A stretch of 32,490 nucleotides of DNA from Pelagophyceae sp. CCMP2097 (lineage: Eukaryota; Sar; Pelagophyceae). Location: NCBI GenBank assembly GCA_026770575.1, contig MU657244.1:39775-72264 (forward strand), in the 5' to 3' direction. Positions 8,916 to 18,895 of the stretch are shown here, piece after piece. The translations under genes and the position numbers were made by a program. The notes beneath the pieces are model-generated. The model saw nothing but the letters and a program-made list of their open reading frames with translations. It was not told the origin of the DNA and searched no databases. Each line of letters opens with the position of its first letter. Within the stretch, counting starts at the first letter, position 1.

Positions 8916-9303
8916 GGCACAAATTGCTCTCCGCACGGGCCCCTCAAAGGCCTCTTTGGCGGGAACTTACGAGGCCTCTGCACGGTCACTTGCAAGGCCT
9001 CTTCGAAGGGCCCTATCAAGCTCACGCAGGGTCCCTTGCCAGAGACGCGGGGTCCCTTCACCGTTTTTCACACGGGATGCCATATGGTTTGATACAATTG
9101 GAGCGGTGCGAGGGCCCGCCCAAGCGACCGTCCGAGGACCCGCACACGCATCGTGGGACTCGCAACCAGAGCTCGGCATCGTGGTTCGTGTGGGGCCAGC
9201 GCGAGACAGACGCATCCCGTCTGTGGCTCGTTGGAACGGGCGCGGAGGTAGATTCCGAAGCCGCGGAAGCGGGGGGGGTAGGGCGGCGAGAAGTCCCACC
9301 CGT
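8916..9303. other. intergenic, no gene seen
   Basis: No coding region that I can support. The short segment aggcctct recurs three times between about 8948 and 9003. There are overlapping short frames on both strands, none resembling a known family. Confidence 0.4.
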
Positions 9304-9554
9304 AGGGATACTCTTCAGACGAGGATCTTGACCCCGTGACTTGGAGCTCCCTTGTCGATGCATCCTCGTCGGAGCTGCGACCTCTGCGCAGCCGAGCGGT
9401 CCGCAGAGGCGGCCTCCATCGGCGTGGTCCCGGGGGACTTGACACTGCCGCTCCCCACTGCCAGCGCCGCCCCGGTGCGCGACTCGCATCGAAGAGTCGG
9501 GAGTGAGTTGTTTGGGCACGACTTCAACTTATGACTTCAACTTATGACTTGGAG
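9304..9554. repeat. ~250-bp direct repeat, left copy
   Basis: Runs from agggatactcttcag to gacttggag and matches 12638-12898 in the same orientation with only a handful of substitutions. The main difference is a 10-bp insertion in the right copy. The end contains a short tandem, cttcaacttatga repeated. Both copies contain similar ~70-residue open frames on the minus strand (CPNNSLPT, GTTPMEAASADRS), which I do not recognise. It could be a dispersed-element tail or a segmental duplication. Confidence 0.75.
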
Positions 9555-10857
9555 CGCTGCAAAAACAGCGTCGGTCGCGGCCCGCATGGCTTCTGGCGCC
9601 ACGTCGTTGATGAGCGCGTCCCGTGCCGCTTTCTCAAGATCTCTGTGGCTCGTTGCCGCCGCTGCGAACGCAACGCGCGTCGGTACGTCGTCAAAGAAGG
9701 CCGGCTTGGGCTTGGGTGGCCCGCCGCCTCCATGTCTAGTGATGTCGGCCACATCTTCGCAGTGGTGGACCAGCTTAACAATTGCGTTGATAAGCCACGC
9801 GCCTCCAAGAGACGAGTCCTTGAGCACGTCCGCCGCGCAGGCGAGAAGCTGGGCGCCACAGTCCTGGATAGCAGCACGGTAGCACTCTGCCCGCTCGGTC
9901 CTCTCGCTCGCCGTGCCAGCGCCCCAGTGCGTCTTTCGCGACGGGAGCGCGGAGAACGTCGCACTGCCGTCGTCATTCTCCGCCGCCCGGAGCAGGCCGG
10001 GGCGGAACGGTGCGACGACCGCACAATGGTCGCTGATATAAATCGGGTTGCACAGCGTGTCATGGCCGTTTTCCGTGCGGCACGAAATGCAGAGGTCGGC
10101 GGCGATAACGAAATCGAGCTCGGAAAGCCCTCGTCGCTGCGAAAGAGCGTCCAGCACTTGTCGCATGCACCCATGTCCGTGAGCGAACCGCTGACAAAGA
10201 AGCGCCCCGCCGCTCCGCACCGCGTGCATGTCGCTTAACCATGCTTCGAGCGCCTTGGTGGCCTCGGTTCGCGTCCCGCTCCGTGGTGCCCTGCTCCAGC
10301 GGCCGACCTGCGCGCCCCGGAGGCCGCGCGTGTCGAGGTCGCCGAGCAGGATCCATGCGTGGCCGTCCGCTTCGGCCGCGCTGGTCACTTGGTCGATCGG
10401 TTCGAAGTGCCCGCGGGCCCGGTCCGCCGAGAACTCCTTCGGCGAAAGGTACGACGCCGATCTGCAGCTGCGGCAGCATCTGCGGCAGGCGGATCCGTAG
10501 CGTACAGAGGTCGGTAACACCGAGCTCAGAGTCCTCGTACGCGAGGGTTCCGTCGCGCACGAGGAAGCACACGCCGCCCTTTCCTTTCCTCACGTCCTTG
10601 CGGAAGACGGTGAAGTCCGGGAGGTCAGTGCGCGTGAAGAGGTGCGCAGCAGGATCCAGCTTCGTCTCCTGTAAAGCGATGATCGTGACGACGACCCTTT
10701 CTGCCGCAAGCGCCTCGAGGAGAGCAGCGACGTGCATAAGCTTGGAGGAAAGCGAGTTGACGTTGAGCGAGAGGATAACCAGATCTGCACGACCATCCAG
10801 TCGCCACGGCACGCCGCGATGCGTCCCGGAGAGTGCCGGCATCGTCAGGTAAAGCAC
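9552..10857 (-). pseudogene. non-LTR retrotransposon (LINE) endonuclease remnant, frameshifted
   Basis: Read leftwards, the two frames together form an APE-type endonuclease/exonuclease/phosphatase domain: LVILSLNVNSLSSK (metal-binding Asn), IALQETKL (catalytic Glu), a FRKDVRKGKGGVCFLVRD core, HAWILLGDLDTRG, and the C-terminal ISDHCAVV (Ser-Asp-His). The frame breaks near 10446-10455, where IGVV should continue into YLSPKEF; restoring register needs one extra base, so one base appears lost. A ~150-residue region after SDH has no recognised domain, and no reverse transcriptase follows. This is the wrong way round for ordinary LINE 5' truncation, so the 3' part was deleted or displaced. A single-base assembly error cannot be excluded. 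Confidence 0.7.
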
Positions 10858-11262
10858 GGGCGTGTAAAGTGGACACGAAGAGGTAGGACAGCGCGTTCTC
10901 GGCCAGCTTTCCGACGTGACTTGAGGTTGACTTCGTGGTCAAGCACGAGTAGGTTGGATGCGGACGAGCGACGTGCCGTTGATCACCTTAGCAAAAGCTC
11001 CTAAGCGGTGAGGTAAAACGGCTGCTGAGCGGGAAAAATCGCCCAGGGCCACGGGAGTTTCCGGGGTGTCGGGGCTGCCCGGAGCGCATGCGCCCGGCTC
11101 CGATGAGCGATGGCGCGCGGCGCGTCCACGCTCAGGAGGCCGAGGTGCGGCGGCTGACGTGTGCAGGAATTTGTATGCGAAAGTTTCTGGAATTTCCGAG
11201 ACACGAAATGACACGAACATCATCTCAGAAGTTCTGTGCTGAGGCACGGCCGGGTGGAAGCC

Positions 11263-12516
11263 ATGGACGCCCCGCGCGACCCCGCGCCGCCCCCAGTCGC
11301 GGAGCCACGCGCCGCGCCGGTGCTCGAGATCTTCGAGCAGACGGATCTTCTGAAGATCATCCTTCGCTCGGCGGCATCGGCGAACGCGCTCCTCGTGAAC
11401 AAGCAACTTGCTCGCGATGCGCGTGCCGTGGCGCCGGCCCTGCGCAGGCTCATGTGGTCGGACCTCCTCTGCAAAGGGCGAGCCATCCTCAAGGGACACA
11501 CCAGCGACATCAGGTGGTGTGCGTTCTCGCCCGACGGCAAGCGCATCATGACGGCGAGCGGCAACAAGGCGCGGCTCTGGGACGCCGAGACGGGCGCGCT
11601 GCTGACGACGCTGGAAGGGTGCTACGACTGCGTCGTGAGTTTCGCGTTCTCGCCCGATGGCAAGCGCATCGCGACGGCGGGTGTCAACGAGACAGCGCGG
11701 CTCTGGGACGCCACGACGGGCGCACTGCTGACGACGCTCGAGGGGCACACCGCCTGCGTCTTGAAATGCGCATTCTCGCCCGACGGCACGCGCGTCGCCA
11801 CGGCGAGCTACGACGGGACGGTCCGGCTTTGGGACGCCGAGACAGGCGCGCTGCTGAAGACGCTCTGTGAGCACACCAACGCCGTCGTCAGGCTGAGGAC
11901 GCTCCGGGGGCAAACCCGCGGTGTTTTGAGCTGCGCGTTCTCGCCCGACGGCACGCGCGTCGTGACGGCGGGCTACGACAAGACGGTACGGCTCTGGGAC
12001 GCCGCGACAGGCGCGCTACAGAGGATTCTCCGAGGGCACACTCGCCACGTCTTGAGCTGCGCGTTCTCGCCCGACGGCGAGCGCGTCGCGACGGTGAGCC
12101 ACGACGGGACGGCGCGGCTCTGGAACGCCGCGACGGGCGCGCTGCAGACGACGCTCGAAGGGCACATTAGCATCCTCTACAGCCGCGCGTTCTCGCCCGA
12201 CGGCAAGCGCATCGTGACGACGGGCTACGACGGGACGGCACAGCTCTGGAGCGCCGAGACGGGCGCGCTGCAGACGACGCTCGAGGGGCACACCAAAGAT
12301 TTCACGAGCTGCGCGTTCTCGCCCGACGGCACGCGACTCGCGACGTCGAGCAGAGACAACACGGCGCGGCTCTGGGACGCCGAGACGGGCGCACCTCTGA
12401 CGACGCTCGAGGGGCACACCGACGTCGTCTCGAGCTGTGCGTTCTCGCCCGACGGCCAGCGCGTTTTGACGGCGAGCGACGATGGGACGGCGCGGCTCTG
12501 GAACGCCGCAGTCTAA
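11263..12516 (+). CDS. WD40-repeat protein with F-box-like N-terminal module (paralog 3)
   Basis: Intronless, 417 residues, starting at MDAPRDPAPP in a GAAGCCATGG context. Residues ~20-75 are the shared helical module (LEIFEQTDLLKIILRSAAS, ARAVAPALRRLMWSDLL). Eight WD40 blades follow from residue ~79, one more than paralogs 1 and 2. The join between blades 3 and 4 carries an extra half-motif, HTNAVVRLRTLRG, before QTRGVLSCAFSPDG, as if a blade had been partly duplicated or deleted. Blade 2 begins CYDCVVSF, losing the usual His. It is the only family member here on the plus strand and is bracketed by the ~250-bp direct repeats. Ligand unknown. Confidence 0.85.
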   Translation: MDAPRDPAPPPVAEPRAAPVLEIFEQTDLLKIILRSAASANALLVNKQLARDARAVAPALRRLMWSDLLCKGRAILKGHTSDIRWCAFSPDGKRIMTASGNKARLWDAETGALLTTLEGCYDCVVSFAFSPDGKRIATAGVNETARLWDATTGALLTTLEGHTACVLKCAFSPDGTRVATASYDGTVRLWDAETGALLKTLCEHTNAVVRLRTLRGQTRGVLSCAFSPDGTRVVTAGYDKTVRLWDAATGALQRILRGHTRHVLSCAFSPDGERVATVSHDGTARLWNAATGALQTTLEGHISILYSRAFSPDGKRIVTTGYDGTAQLWSAETGALQTTLEGHTKDFTSCAFSPDGTRLATSSRDNTARLWDAETGAPLTTLEGHTDVVSSCAFSPDGQRVLTASDDGTARLWNAAV

Positions 12517-12637
12517 TAAATGCCCCTTCGTTTCCGAGCATCCCGCGGCAAGCGCCCCCGGCCGGGCAGGCACCGGCCGCTGGAGCAGGGCCCCGCCTCT
12601 GTCGGCCGCGCCTCTGTCGGCCGCGCAGGCGCTGGCG

Positions 12638-12898
12638 AGGGATACTCTTCAGCCGAGGATCTTGACCCCGTGACTTGGAGCTCCCTTGTCGATGCATCCT
12701 CGTCGGAGCTGCGACCTCTGCGCAGCCGAGCGGTCCGCAGAGGCGGCCTCCATCGGCGTGGTCCCGGGGGACTTGACACTGCCGCTCCCCACTGCCAGCG
12801 CCGCCCCGGTGCGCGACTCGCATCGAGGAGTCGGGAGTGAGTTGTTTGGGCAGGCCTTCAACTTAGGAATTCCTATGACTTCAACTTATGACTTGGAG
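12638..12898. repeat. ~250-bp direct repeat, right copy
   Basis: Direct repeat of 9304-9554. It carries a 10-bp insertion (ggaattccta) relative to the left copy, which creates the palindrome aggaattcct within the cttcaacttatga tandem. Just upstream, at 12595-12624, is a separate perfect 15-bp tandem duplication (gcctctgtcggccgc twice). Confidence 0.75.
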
Positions 12899-13025
12899 AC
12901 TTGTGCGGCGGCCGCAGAGGGGCTCAGGGCCTTCTTTTCTGGGAGACGTCAAACGTGCCGGAGCAGAGCTCGACGGTGTTGAGCCGGTCGCGCCGCTGCA
13001 GCTCCGCCCGGACCATGGGAGCAAC

Positions 13026-16000
13026 CTAATTAGACCAAAGTTCCATACTATCTGTCTCTCCGTCGAGCACTCCAATACACCAAAGTTCCTCGACGGGGCG
13101 AGGCCGCATCTCAAGGGCCCCCGGCTCGCGTCGTGGCGTCAGCAGACGGACGCAGTTCTTCACCTTTGGGATGCCGTTTTCCGAGTGATTGCCGCGGCCT
13201 GCCGAGACCTTGAGCGTCGCGCGCCGCCGGCACGCCTATCGTCTTGGTCTTCTCGCGCTTCGGGCTTGTCAAAGGGGTCCTTGCCTCGAGCTCGTTGAGG
13301 GCGTGCCTCAGCGCCGTCTGCGCGTCGAGGACGGTGAGCATGTGCAGGTCGAGCATGACGTCAACCTGGGCCGAAAACGCCGGCCGCAGGCCTAGGAAAC
13401 GCGTCCAAGAAGACTTTTGCCTAGGGGCCATCGTCTCCGACGGCAGGGAGGCTGACCCTCTGCGACGGCGAGCTTCAGAAGCCCTTCAAAGCCATTCTGT
13501 CTCGCCGACTCGACGGTGGCGTCCGCCCCGAGCAGCGCCGCGTTGTGCGACGCAAACGACAGCGCCGCCGAACGGTCGCGCAGCCAGACCTACGGCATCA
13601 TCGCTCGATGCCGGCGGGGCCAACTCGAGCCTCGACCGGATCGCCATTGGAACTCGGCTGGCTTGACATTTGGACAAGACGCGGCTTTCCCTACCGCCCG
13701 GTTGCGGTGGTGCAGCGCCAGCGTGCGGTTGCGCTCGCGCGCCTCGTAGCCGTAGGTGGAGGAAGACTGCGTGTCGTAGGCGCGCAGCATGCCTGTTTTG
13801 CAGCCGCGTTTTGCAGGCGCGTTCTGGAGACGCCACGGGCCGCGGGCCGCGTCTCGCCAAAGTCTTGCCATCCACGCAGAGACGGCCAAAGTCGCGTCGT
13901 CCACGCAGAGACGGCCACGGCTCGCGAAAAGAGGCCCGAATCGCATCCCTGTCCGCCTCGGGAGAGCGCCGTTGAGCCCCTCGCGGGGATAATCTTGCCG
14001 AGCCTCGACTCGGGGACACGGCATGCGCACATGCCCTCTGCGCCGAAGCCTCGTCCCTGTACCTCGCCGCCGCTTGCGCGCAGAGCACCTCGTCCTTGCC
14101 CGCGCCGCTGACGTCGTCGTCCTGCCGCGGGCGCGCCCGCCGGATCGCGGCTTTGGGAGCGAAGGCGGTTGGAGCGAAATTCGCGGCGACGTTCGCAGCG
14201 GCGTTTGCGGCGCCGTCGTTGGACACCGGCGAGGCGGCGCCGTTGTCTTCCGACGGGGCGCGCTGCGCGAGAGTAAATTGAGCCCGGAGATGCAAAACTG
14301 AAGCTTGGTCCCTCTGCTTTTTTTGCGCGTCCGCAGCCAACCGCGCCGCCCGAGCCTCGTCGTGCGCCGCGCGCGCCTCGCGGTCCAGCCTAGCACCTCC
14401 GTCGTTTCGCGGCCTCGCGACCGCGGGGCGTGCCCTCGGTCCTGACCCAGACGCCGCCCTGACTCAGACGCCGGGAGAAACGTTTGCGCGATTGCCGCGT
14501 CGTCGCGCTCAGAGTCCGCGCGGTCTTGCACCTAGGGTCGGCGCGGGTGCGAATAGGAGGAGCTCTGGCCTTGCATTTTCCCTTTGTTTCGAGGAGTCTT
14601 GCGCGCACGAGCCCTCCGGACGGCAGAGTTTTTTTTGACGACGCGGCTTTCGCACTTGGTAGAACGCGGCCATGGCGCGGTCCTCCTCGTCGCGCGCCTC
14701 GTTTGCCACGGCCTCTGCGTAGTGCAGGTCCGCCTCTTGTTGAGCCAAAGCGGAAGCGTAGCTAGTTGGACGATTAGACAAGAGCGTCGTCGCGGCACAT
14801 TCCATCGGAGAAACGCACTCTGCGTCGTCCTCCATGGCGGCGGCGAGGGCGGCGTCGTCGAAGGACTTTGAGGGGTGGCGGCCAAAGGTTGGTTGCGGGC
14901 GGTGGAAACCCGGCGAGTCAACGTCTTCGGCTGCCAACTGCCGCGCCAGCGCCGCGTCGGCCGCCGCCGCCGCCGCAGAGTGCGGGTCGAAGGCGGGCTC
15001 CTCTTCGTAGACTAAAGACGCCGCTAAAAGTGCGTCGTTGGCCTCTAACCCCTCGCAACGAGCCCTATATTCCGTCCGTCGCAACGCAGTCGCGGCGCAA
15101 GGACCTCTCTCAAGAAAGAAAGAAAAACTCTCTCAAGACATTTGAGCACTCGAGTTTGCGCAAGAAGGGCCATCTCGCGCTCGTTTCGCAAAGGCGGTCC
15201 CGGGGCGCACCTCGATGCCTTTTCCTGCCATGCGAGCTCCGAAGACAGCTGCGCGTCTGCCTCCGAGACGGACCACTCGGAAATCGCGCGCTCGATGGCG
15301 TCGATATCCTCCACCTGCCGCGCCAGGCCCAAAGAATCGTGACCCCCGCCCGTCTCGTGGGAAGAAACGTCGCCGTACTCCGCCTCGGAGATGGCGCCCT
15401 CGACGGTGCCAGTGTCCTCCTTCTGCCGCGCCAGGCCGAAAGGATCGCCGCCCGCGGCCTCGTCGTACACGACTTCGCCGTACTCCGCCTCGTCGTGCGC
15501 GACGTACTCCGCCTTGTGATCCAGCGTCGCTCGGCCGTCCACGGCGTCGCCGTACTCCGCCTCGTTGTACACGGGGTACTCCGCCTCGCGGTCCGGCGTC
15601 GCTCGGCCGTCCAAGGCGTCGCCGTACTCCGCGTCGCCGTACTCCGCGTCGTCCATCGCCGCGACTTTAGCGTACGGGGCCTCGGCGACCGCGCCGTAGT
15701 CAGCTTCGGCGTAGTGACGAGGCACCTCGCCCTTGCCGTAGTCGGCGTCATGGTAGGCGGCGGCGTTTTGGTAGCCGGCGTCGCGGTAGCCGGCGTCGCC
15801 GTGGTACAGCTCGGCGTCGCCGTGGTCGGCCGTCGCCCGCGCGTCGAACAAATCCTCGGCGGGCGACGCGGCGGCACCGTCGGGGGGTTCGTCGTACGCG
15901 CCGTAGCGCAGCGCCGCCTCGTCCGCCGCGGGGTCGTACACTTCGTCCGCCGCGGCCGCGCCGTACCAACCGCCGGCCGCGGCCGCTGGGGCCGCATCGG

Positions 16001-16366
16001 CGCCGTGCCAGCCGCCGGCCGCGCGAGGCGGCTCTTTACCATACGCAGCGTCCATGTCATACGCCGCCGCGCCCGCACCACACCCGTCCGCGCCGTACCC
16101 GTCCGCGCCCGCCTCGTCCGCCACCTCGACGCCGGCCACCTAAGCGCCTTTGCCGTCGACGCGAGGGCGCGGGGTCCGCGGCAAAGGCCCCTCTCTCGGC
16201 GAGCTCCCTATCGCGGCGGGCCCGGCGAGGCACGCACGGCCCATTCTTCGCCGCGCGGCGTGGGCGCGTGCGGCGCGGTTTGGGAAGACGTGTCGTCTTC
16301 GCTCCTGTCGTCCTTTTTATCAAAAGCCGTCACGTCAAAGGCCTCCGCCACAAACGTGCGCGCCAT
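13026..16366 (-). CDS. Smr-domain protein with UIM-like N-terminal region (multi-exon)
   Basis: The start MARTFVAEAF has a strong GCAGCCATGG context. Exons I can place: 16366-16238, 16139-15211, 15064-~14648, one starting at 14389, then several less certain, 13391-13285, and 13235-13026 with the stop. Exon 2 encodes an acidic, Tyr-rich region with repeated AEYGDA motifs. Further on are short acidic-then-Leu/Ala helices ([25 protein letters not shown]) resembling ubiquitin-interacting motifs, and a coiled Arg/Ala stretch (LDREARAAHDEARAAR). The C-terminus is a Smr domain: VMLDLHMLTVLDAQTALRHAL, then AGRGNHSENGIPKVKN. Smr domains act as nucleases or nucleic-acid-binding modules; the usual DLHG is DLHM here. 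Middle exon borders (13490-14330) are provisional. Confidence 0.65.
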
Positions 16367-16617
16367 GGCTGCGGCCGGTAGGGCCTGCGCGGGCGCGCAA
16401 ACGCGCGGGAAGCGGAAGAGGCGGCCACCGGTCCAGGCACCGAGGAAACTTGGAATCAACTTGGAAGCCTCGACCCTGTTGGTTGCCACGAAAATGCAGG
16501 GTAAAATACTTGGTATGATACCTGGAATGTACCCCTTGATACTCCTCACCGAAACCTCAAGTCGCAGGCCGTCCTCGATCCGCTTTGCGTCTCGCGCGCT
16601 TGCGCCACGCGGCCGCG

Positions 16618-16899
16618 ATGCTGGGGCGCGCCGTCGCCGTCGCGGCCGTCTTCGCGTCGCACTGTCCCAAAAGAACGGCGTCGACGATGAGGCTCTCGGC
16701 TGGGGATCTTTTAGATCTTTGTATCCTTCGCTGTTCGCCTTCTTCCGAGGCCCCGGTCCGGCAGCGGGACGGGCCCCGAGGTCGGAACGGCCGCAAGGCC
16801 CGTGAGACCGGCGGCCGCTCGGCGCCGTCGGCGGCGCCTCTGGGACCGATCACGCCGGCCGTCGCACCGCCGCCCGTCGCACCGCCGCTCTTCCTTTAG
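16618..16899 (+). other. possible 5' exon region of the MGDG synthase gene
   Basis: An open frame begins MLGRAVAVAAVFASHC, a plausible signal-peptide-like start, and ends at a TAG that could itself be a 3' splice site (cctttag at 16893-16899). A bipartite plastid-targeting leader would be expected upstream of the synthase. I cannot place a 5' splice site with confidence, so this is only a candidate. Confidence 0.3.
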
Positions 16900-18731
16900 G
16901 GACGTCGGCTCTCGTCGCCGTCGGCGCCGGCCGGAAACGGACCGTCTCAGCGCGCCAGGCCGCGGCGGTCAACGTCGTCGCGCCTTATTGGCGACGAGGC
17001 GTGCGCGGCCGCGTCGCCCCTGCCTCGGCGAACGCCGACGGCGCCGACGGCGCCGACGACGCCGCCGCGACGGCAGTCGTCGCCGCGGCGCCCGCGCCGA
17101 AGAAAAAGGTCCTCGTGCTCATGTCGGACACGGGAGGTCCGTGCCCGCGGCGCGGCCTCGCTCTGCGCCACCGTGCTTCTCTAGGCGGCCACCGCGCGTC
17201 GGCCCAGGCTTTAGTCAACGCGTTGGACGTGCTCTTCCCCGGCCGCGTCGAGTGCGACATCGTCGACATCTGGACCGACCACGCGTCAGATTCCGTCGTC
17301 CATCCCGGAAACGACTCGTGGCAAGGCGGCGCCCTTTTGCCTCGTCCGCAGCGTCTCGCTAGGTCCTGGCCGTACAACAACTTTGTCAAGTACTACGCAT
17401 TTGTCGCGAAGCGGCCCCTCCTCTGGCGGCTGCTCTGGTTCTACGCGGGGTTCCCCGTGCGTCGGATACATCCTCCTCGTGGAAGGCCAGCCCTTCCGAC
17501 GCCGATTATAGGTGACGCGCCGCATCCAAGAGCTCACCGCATCTTGGCAGTGCTTTAACCGCTTCAAGCGCTGCATCGCGGCCTCGAAGCCGGACCTTGT
17601 AGTTAGCGTGCACCCTCTGTGTCAGCACATTCCGTTAAAGGTCCTCAAACGACTCGGCAAGGAGCGCGGCGCTGCGCGGACGCCGTTCGCGACCGTCGTC
17701 ACCGACCTCGGAGGCGCCCACCCGACGTCGCCGGGCCGCGTCCTTTCCGGATTCGGCTGGCGGCCCCTTTGCCGGTCACTCCGGACGCTGCCCTTGCTCG
17801 ACAACTTTCCCTTAGGTGGTTCCATCGGGAAGCGGACCTCTGCTTCGTTCCTTCGGACAACGTCCGCGCCCTCGCCACAAAGGCCGGCCTTGCAGAGGAA
17901 CAGCTCCGGCAGCACGGCCTGCCGCTGCGGTCGGGATTCTGGCAGCCGGAACCCCGATCAAAGGCAGAACTGCGTTCAGAACTCGGCATGAAGCCTTCTT
18001 CCGCGGCGACCCCGATGGCGCTCGTCGTCGGCGGCGGCGACGGCGTCGGCGGGCTCTCCAAAGTGGCGGTGGCCATCGGCGAGGAGCTCGGCGCGGCGGG
18101 GTCGCCGGCGACTTTAGCCGTCATCTGCGGCAAGAACGCACAGGCGCAGGCTGCGCTGCAAGCCTACCCGTGGCAACCAAACCTTGACGTCAAAATCGCG
18201 GGCTTTGTGTCAAACATGCACGAGTGGATGGTGAGCGGGGACGTTTGCCCTCTGTCAACGGCACTCGCCCTCTGTCAGACGCCCAATCACCACTTCGCAA
18301 CAACCCCGCCACGCGCCTGCGTTCTAGGCCGCCTCTGACGTTTTGGTGACCAAGGCTGGCCCGGGCACTATTGCGGAAGCGTGCACGCGCGGCCTGCCCT
18401 GCCTGCTCTCTTCCTTCTTGCCGGGCCAGGAGGCGGGCAACGTCCGCTTCGTCCAGCAAAACGGCTTTGGGCTCTTCAAGTGCGTTTGTTGAACCGTTTT
18501 GAGAGAGATGAACCGTTTTGAGAGAGATGAACATGTTCAAAAACGGCTCCCGGACGAGCGGGTGATTTCGTTTCTAGGCGACGGCCCAAGGCGATTGCGG
18601 CGACGATCCGATCCTGGTTCGGCGACGCTGGCAAGCTCGCCGAGCTGCGCACAAACGCGCTCGGCTGCGCGCGGCCCAAGGCGACTACGGACATCGCCGC
18701 CGAACTCGGGGACCTCCTCTTCGCCATCTAA
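16900..18731 (+). CDS. MGD1: monogalactosyldiacylglycerol (MGDG) synthase, plastid
   Basis: Transfers galactose from UDP-galactose to diacylglycerol, making the main thylakoid lipid (GT28 family, plastid envelope). Exons: ~16900-17136, 17185-17284, 17363-17456, 17512-17726, 17816-18230, 18328-18479, 18579-18731. Joining them restores family motifs: [52 protein letters not shown], a Gly-rich [11 protein letters not shown], and the sugar-nucleotide site [16 protein letters not shown] followed by [16 protein letters not shown]. The protein ends DLLFAI. Introns are 48-99 bp, all starting GT and ending TAG. The true start and targeting leader are unresolved; the exon appears to begin at the 3' splice site at 16899. 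The gene symbol is by family, not by orthology test. Confidence 0.85.
18491..18528 (+). repeat. 19-bp perfect tandem duplication inside an MGDG synthase intron
   Basis: gaaccgttttgagagagat occurs twice back to back, entirely within the last intron (18480-18578). The preceding intron (18231-18327) has a similar near-duplication, gccctctgtca, at about 18247-18276. Confidence 0.9.
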
Positions 18732-18895
18732 GCCCAAAGCAACGAGGAGCATAATGACCTCTAACTCTAAGCAGCAACGAGAACCTCGAGCTCTGGGGAG
18801 CCACGAAGATGACCCTCCCTTGACGACGAAAACCGCGGGACGCGCGAGAGGGTGCCGATAACCGGCCAAGGCAGGGTGCCCCAGGAAGAATGAGG

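Noticed and set aside
12649..12861. Ankyrin-like reading of the minus-strand frame in the direct repeats (GTTPMEAASADRS)
   Set aside because: Only one weak motif, no second repeat, and the frame is short. Conservation between the copies is explained by recent DNA duplication.
9304..12898. LTR retrotransposon bounded by the ~250-bp direct repeats
   Set aside because: No TG...CA ends, primer-binding site, gag/pol or target duplication is visible, and the interior holds a LINE piece and a host-type gene.
14868..16805. The 645-codon plus-strand open frame at 14868-16805
   Set aside because: It is antisense to the Smr gene's low-complexity region; its composition (Val/Arg/Gly repeats) mirrors the AEYGDA repeats.
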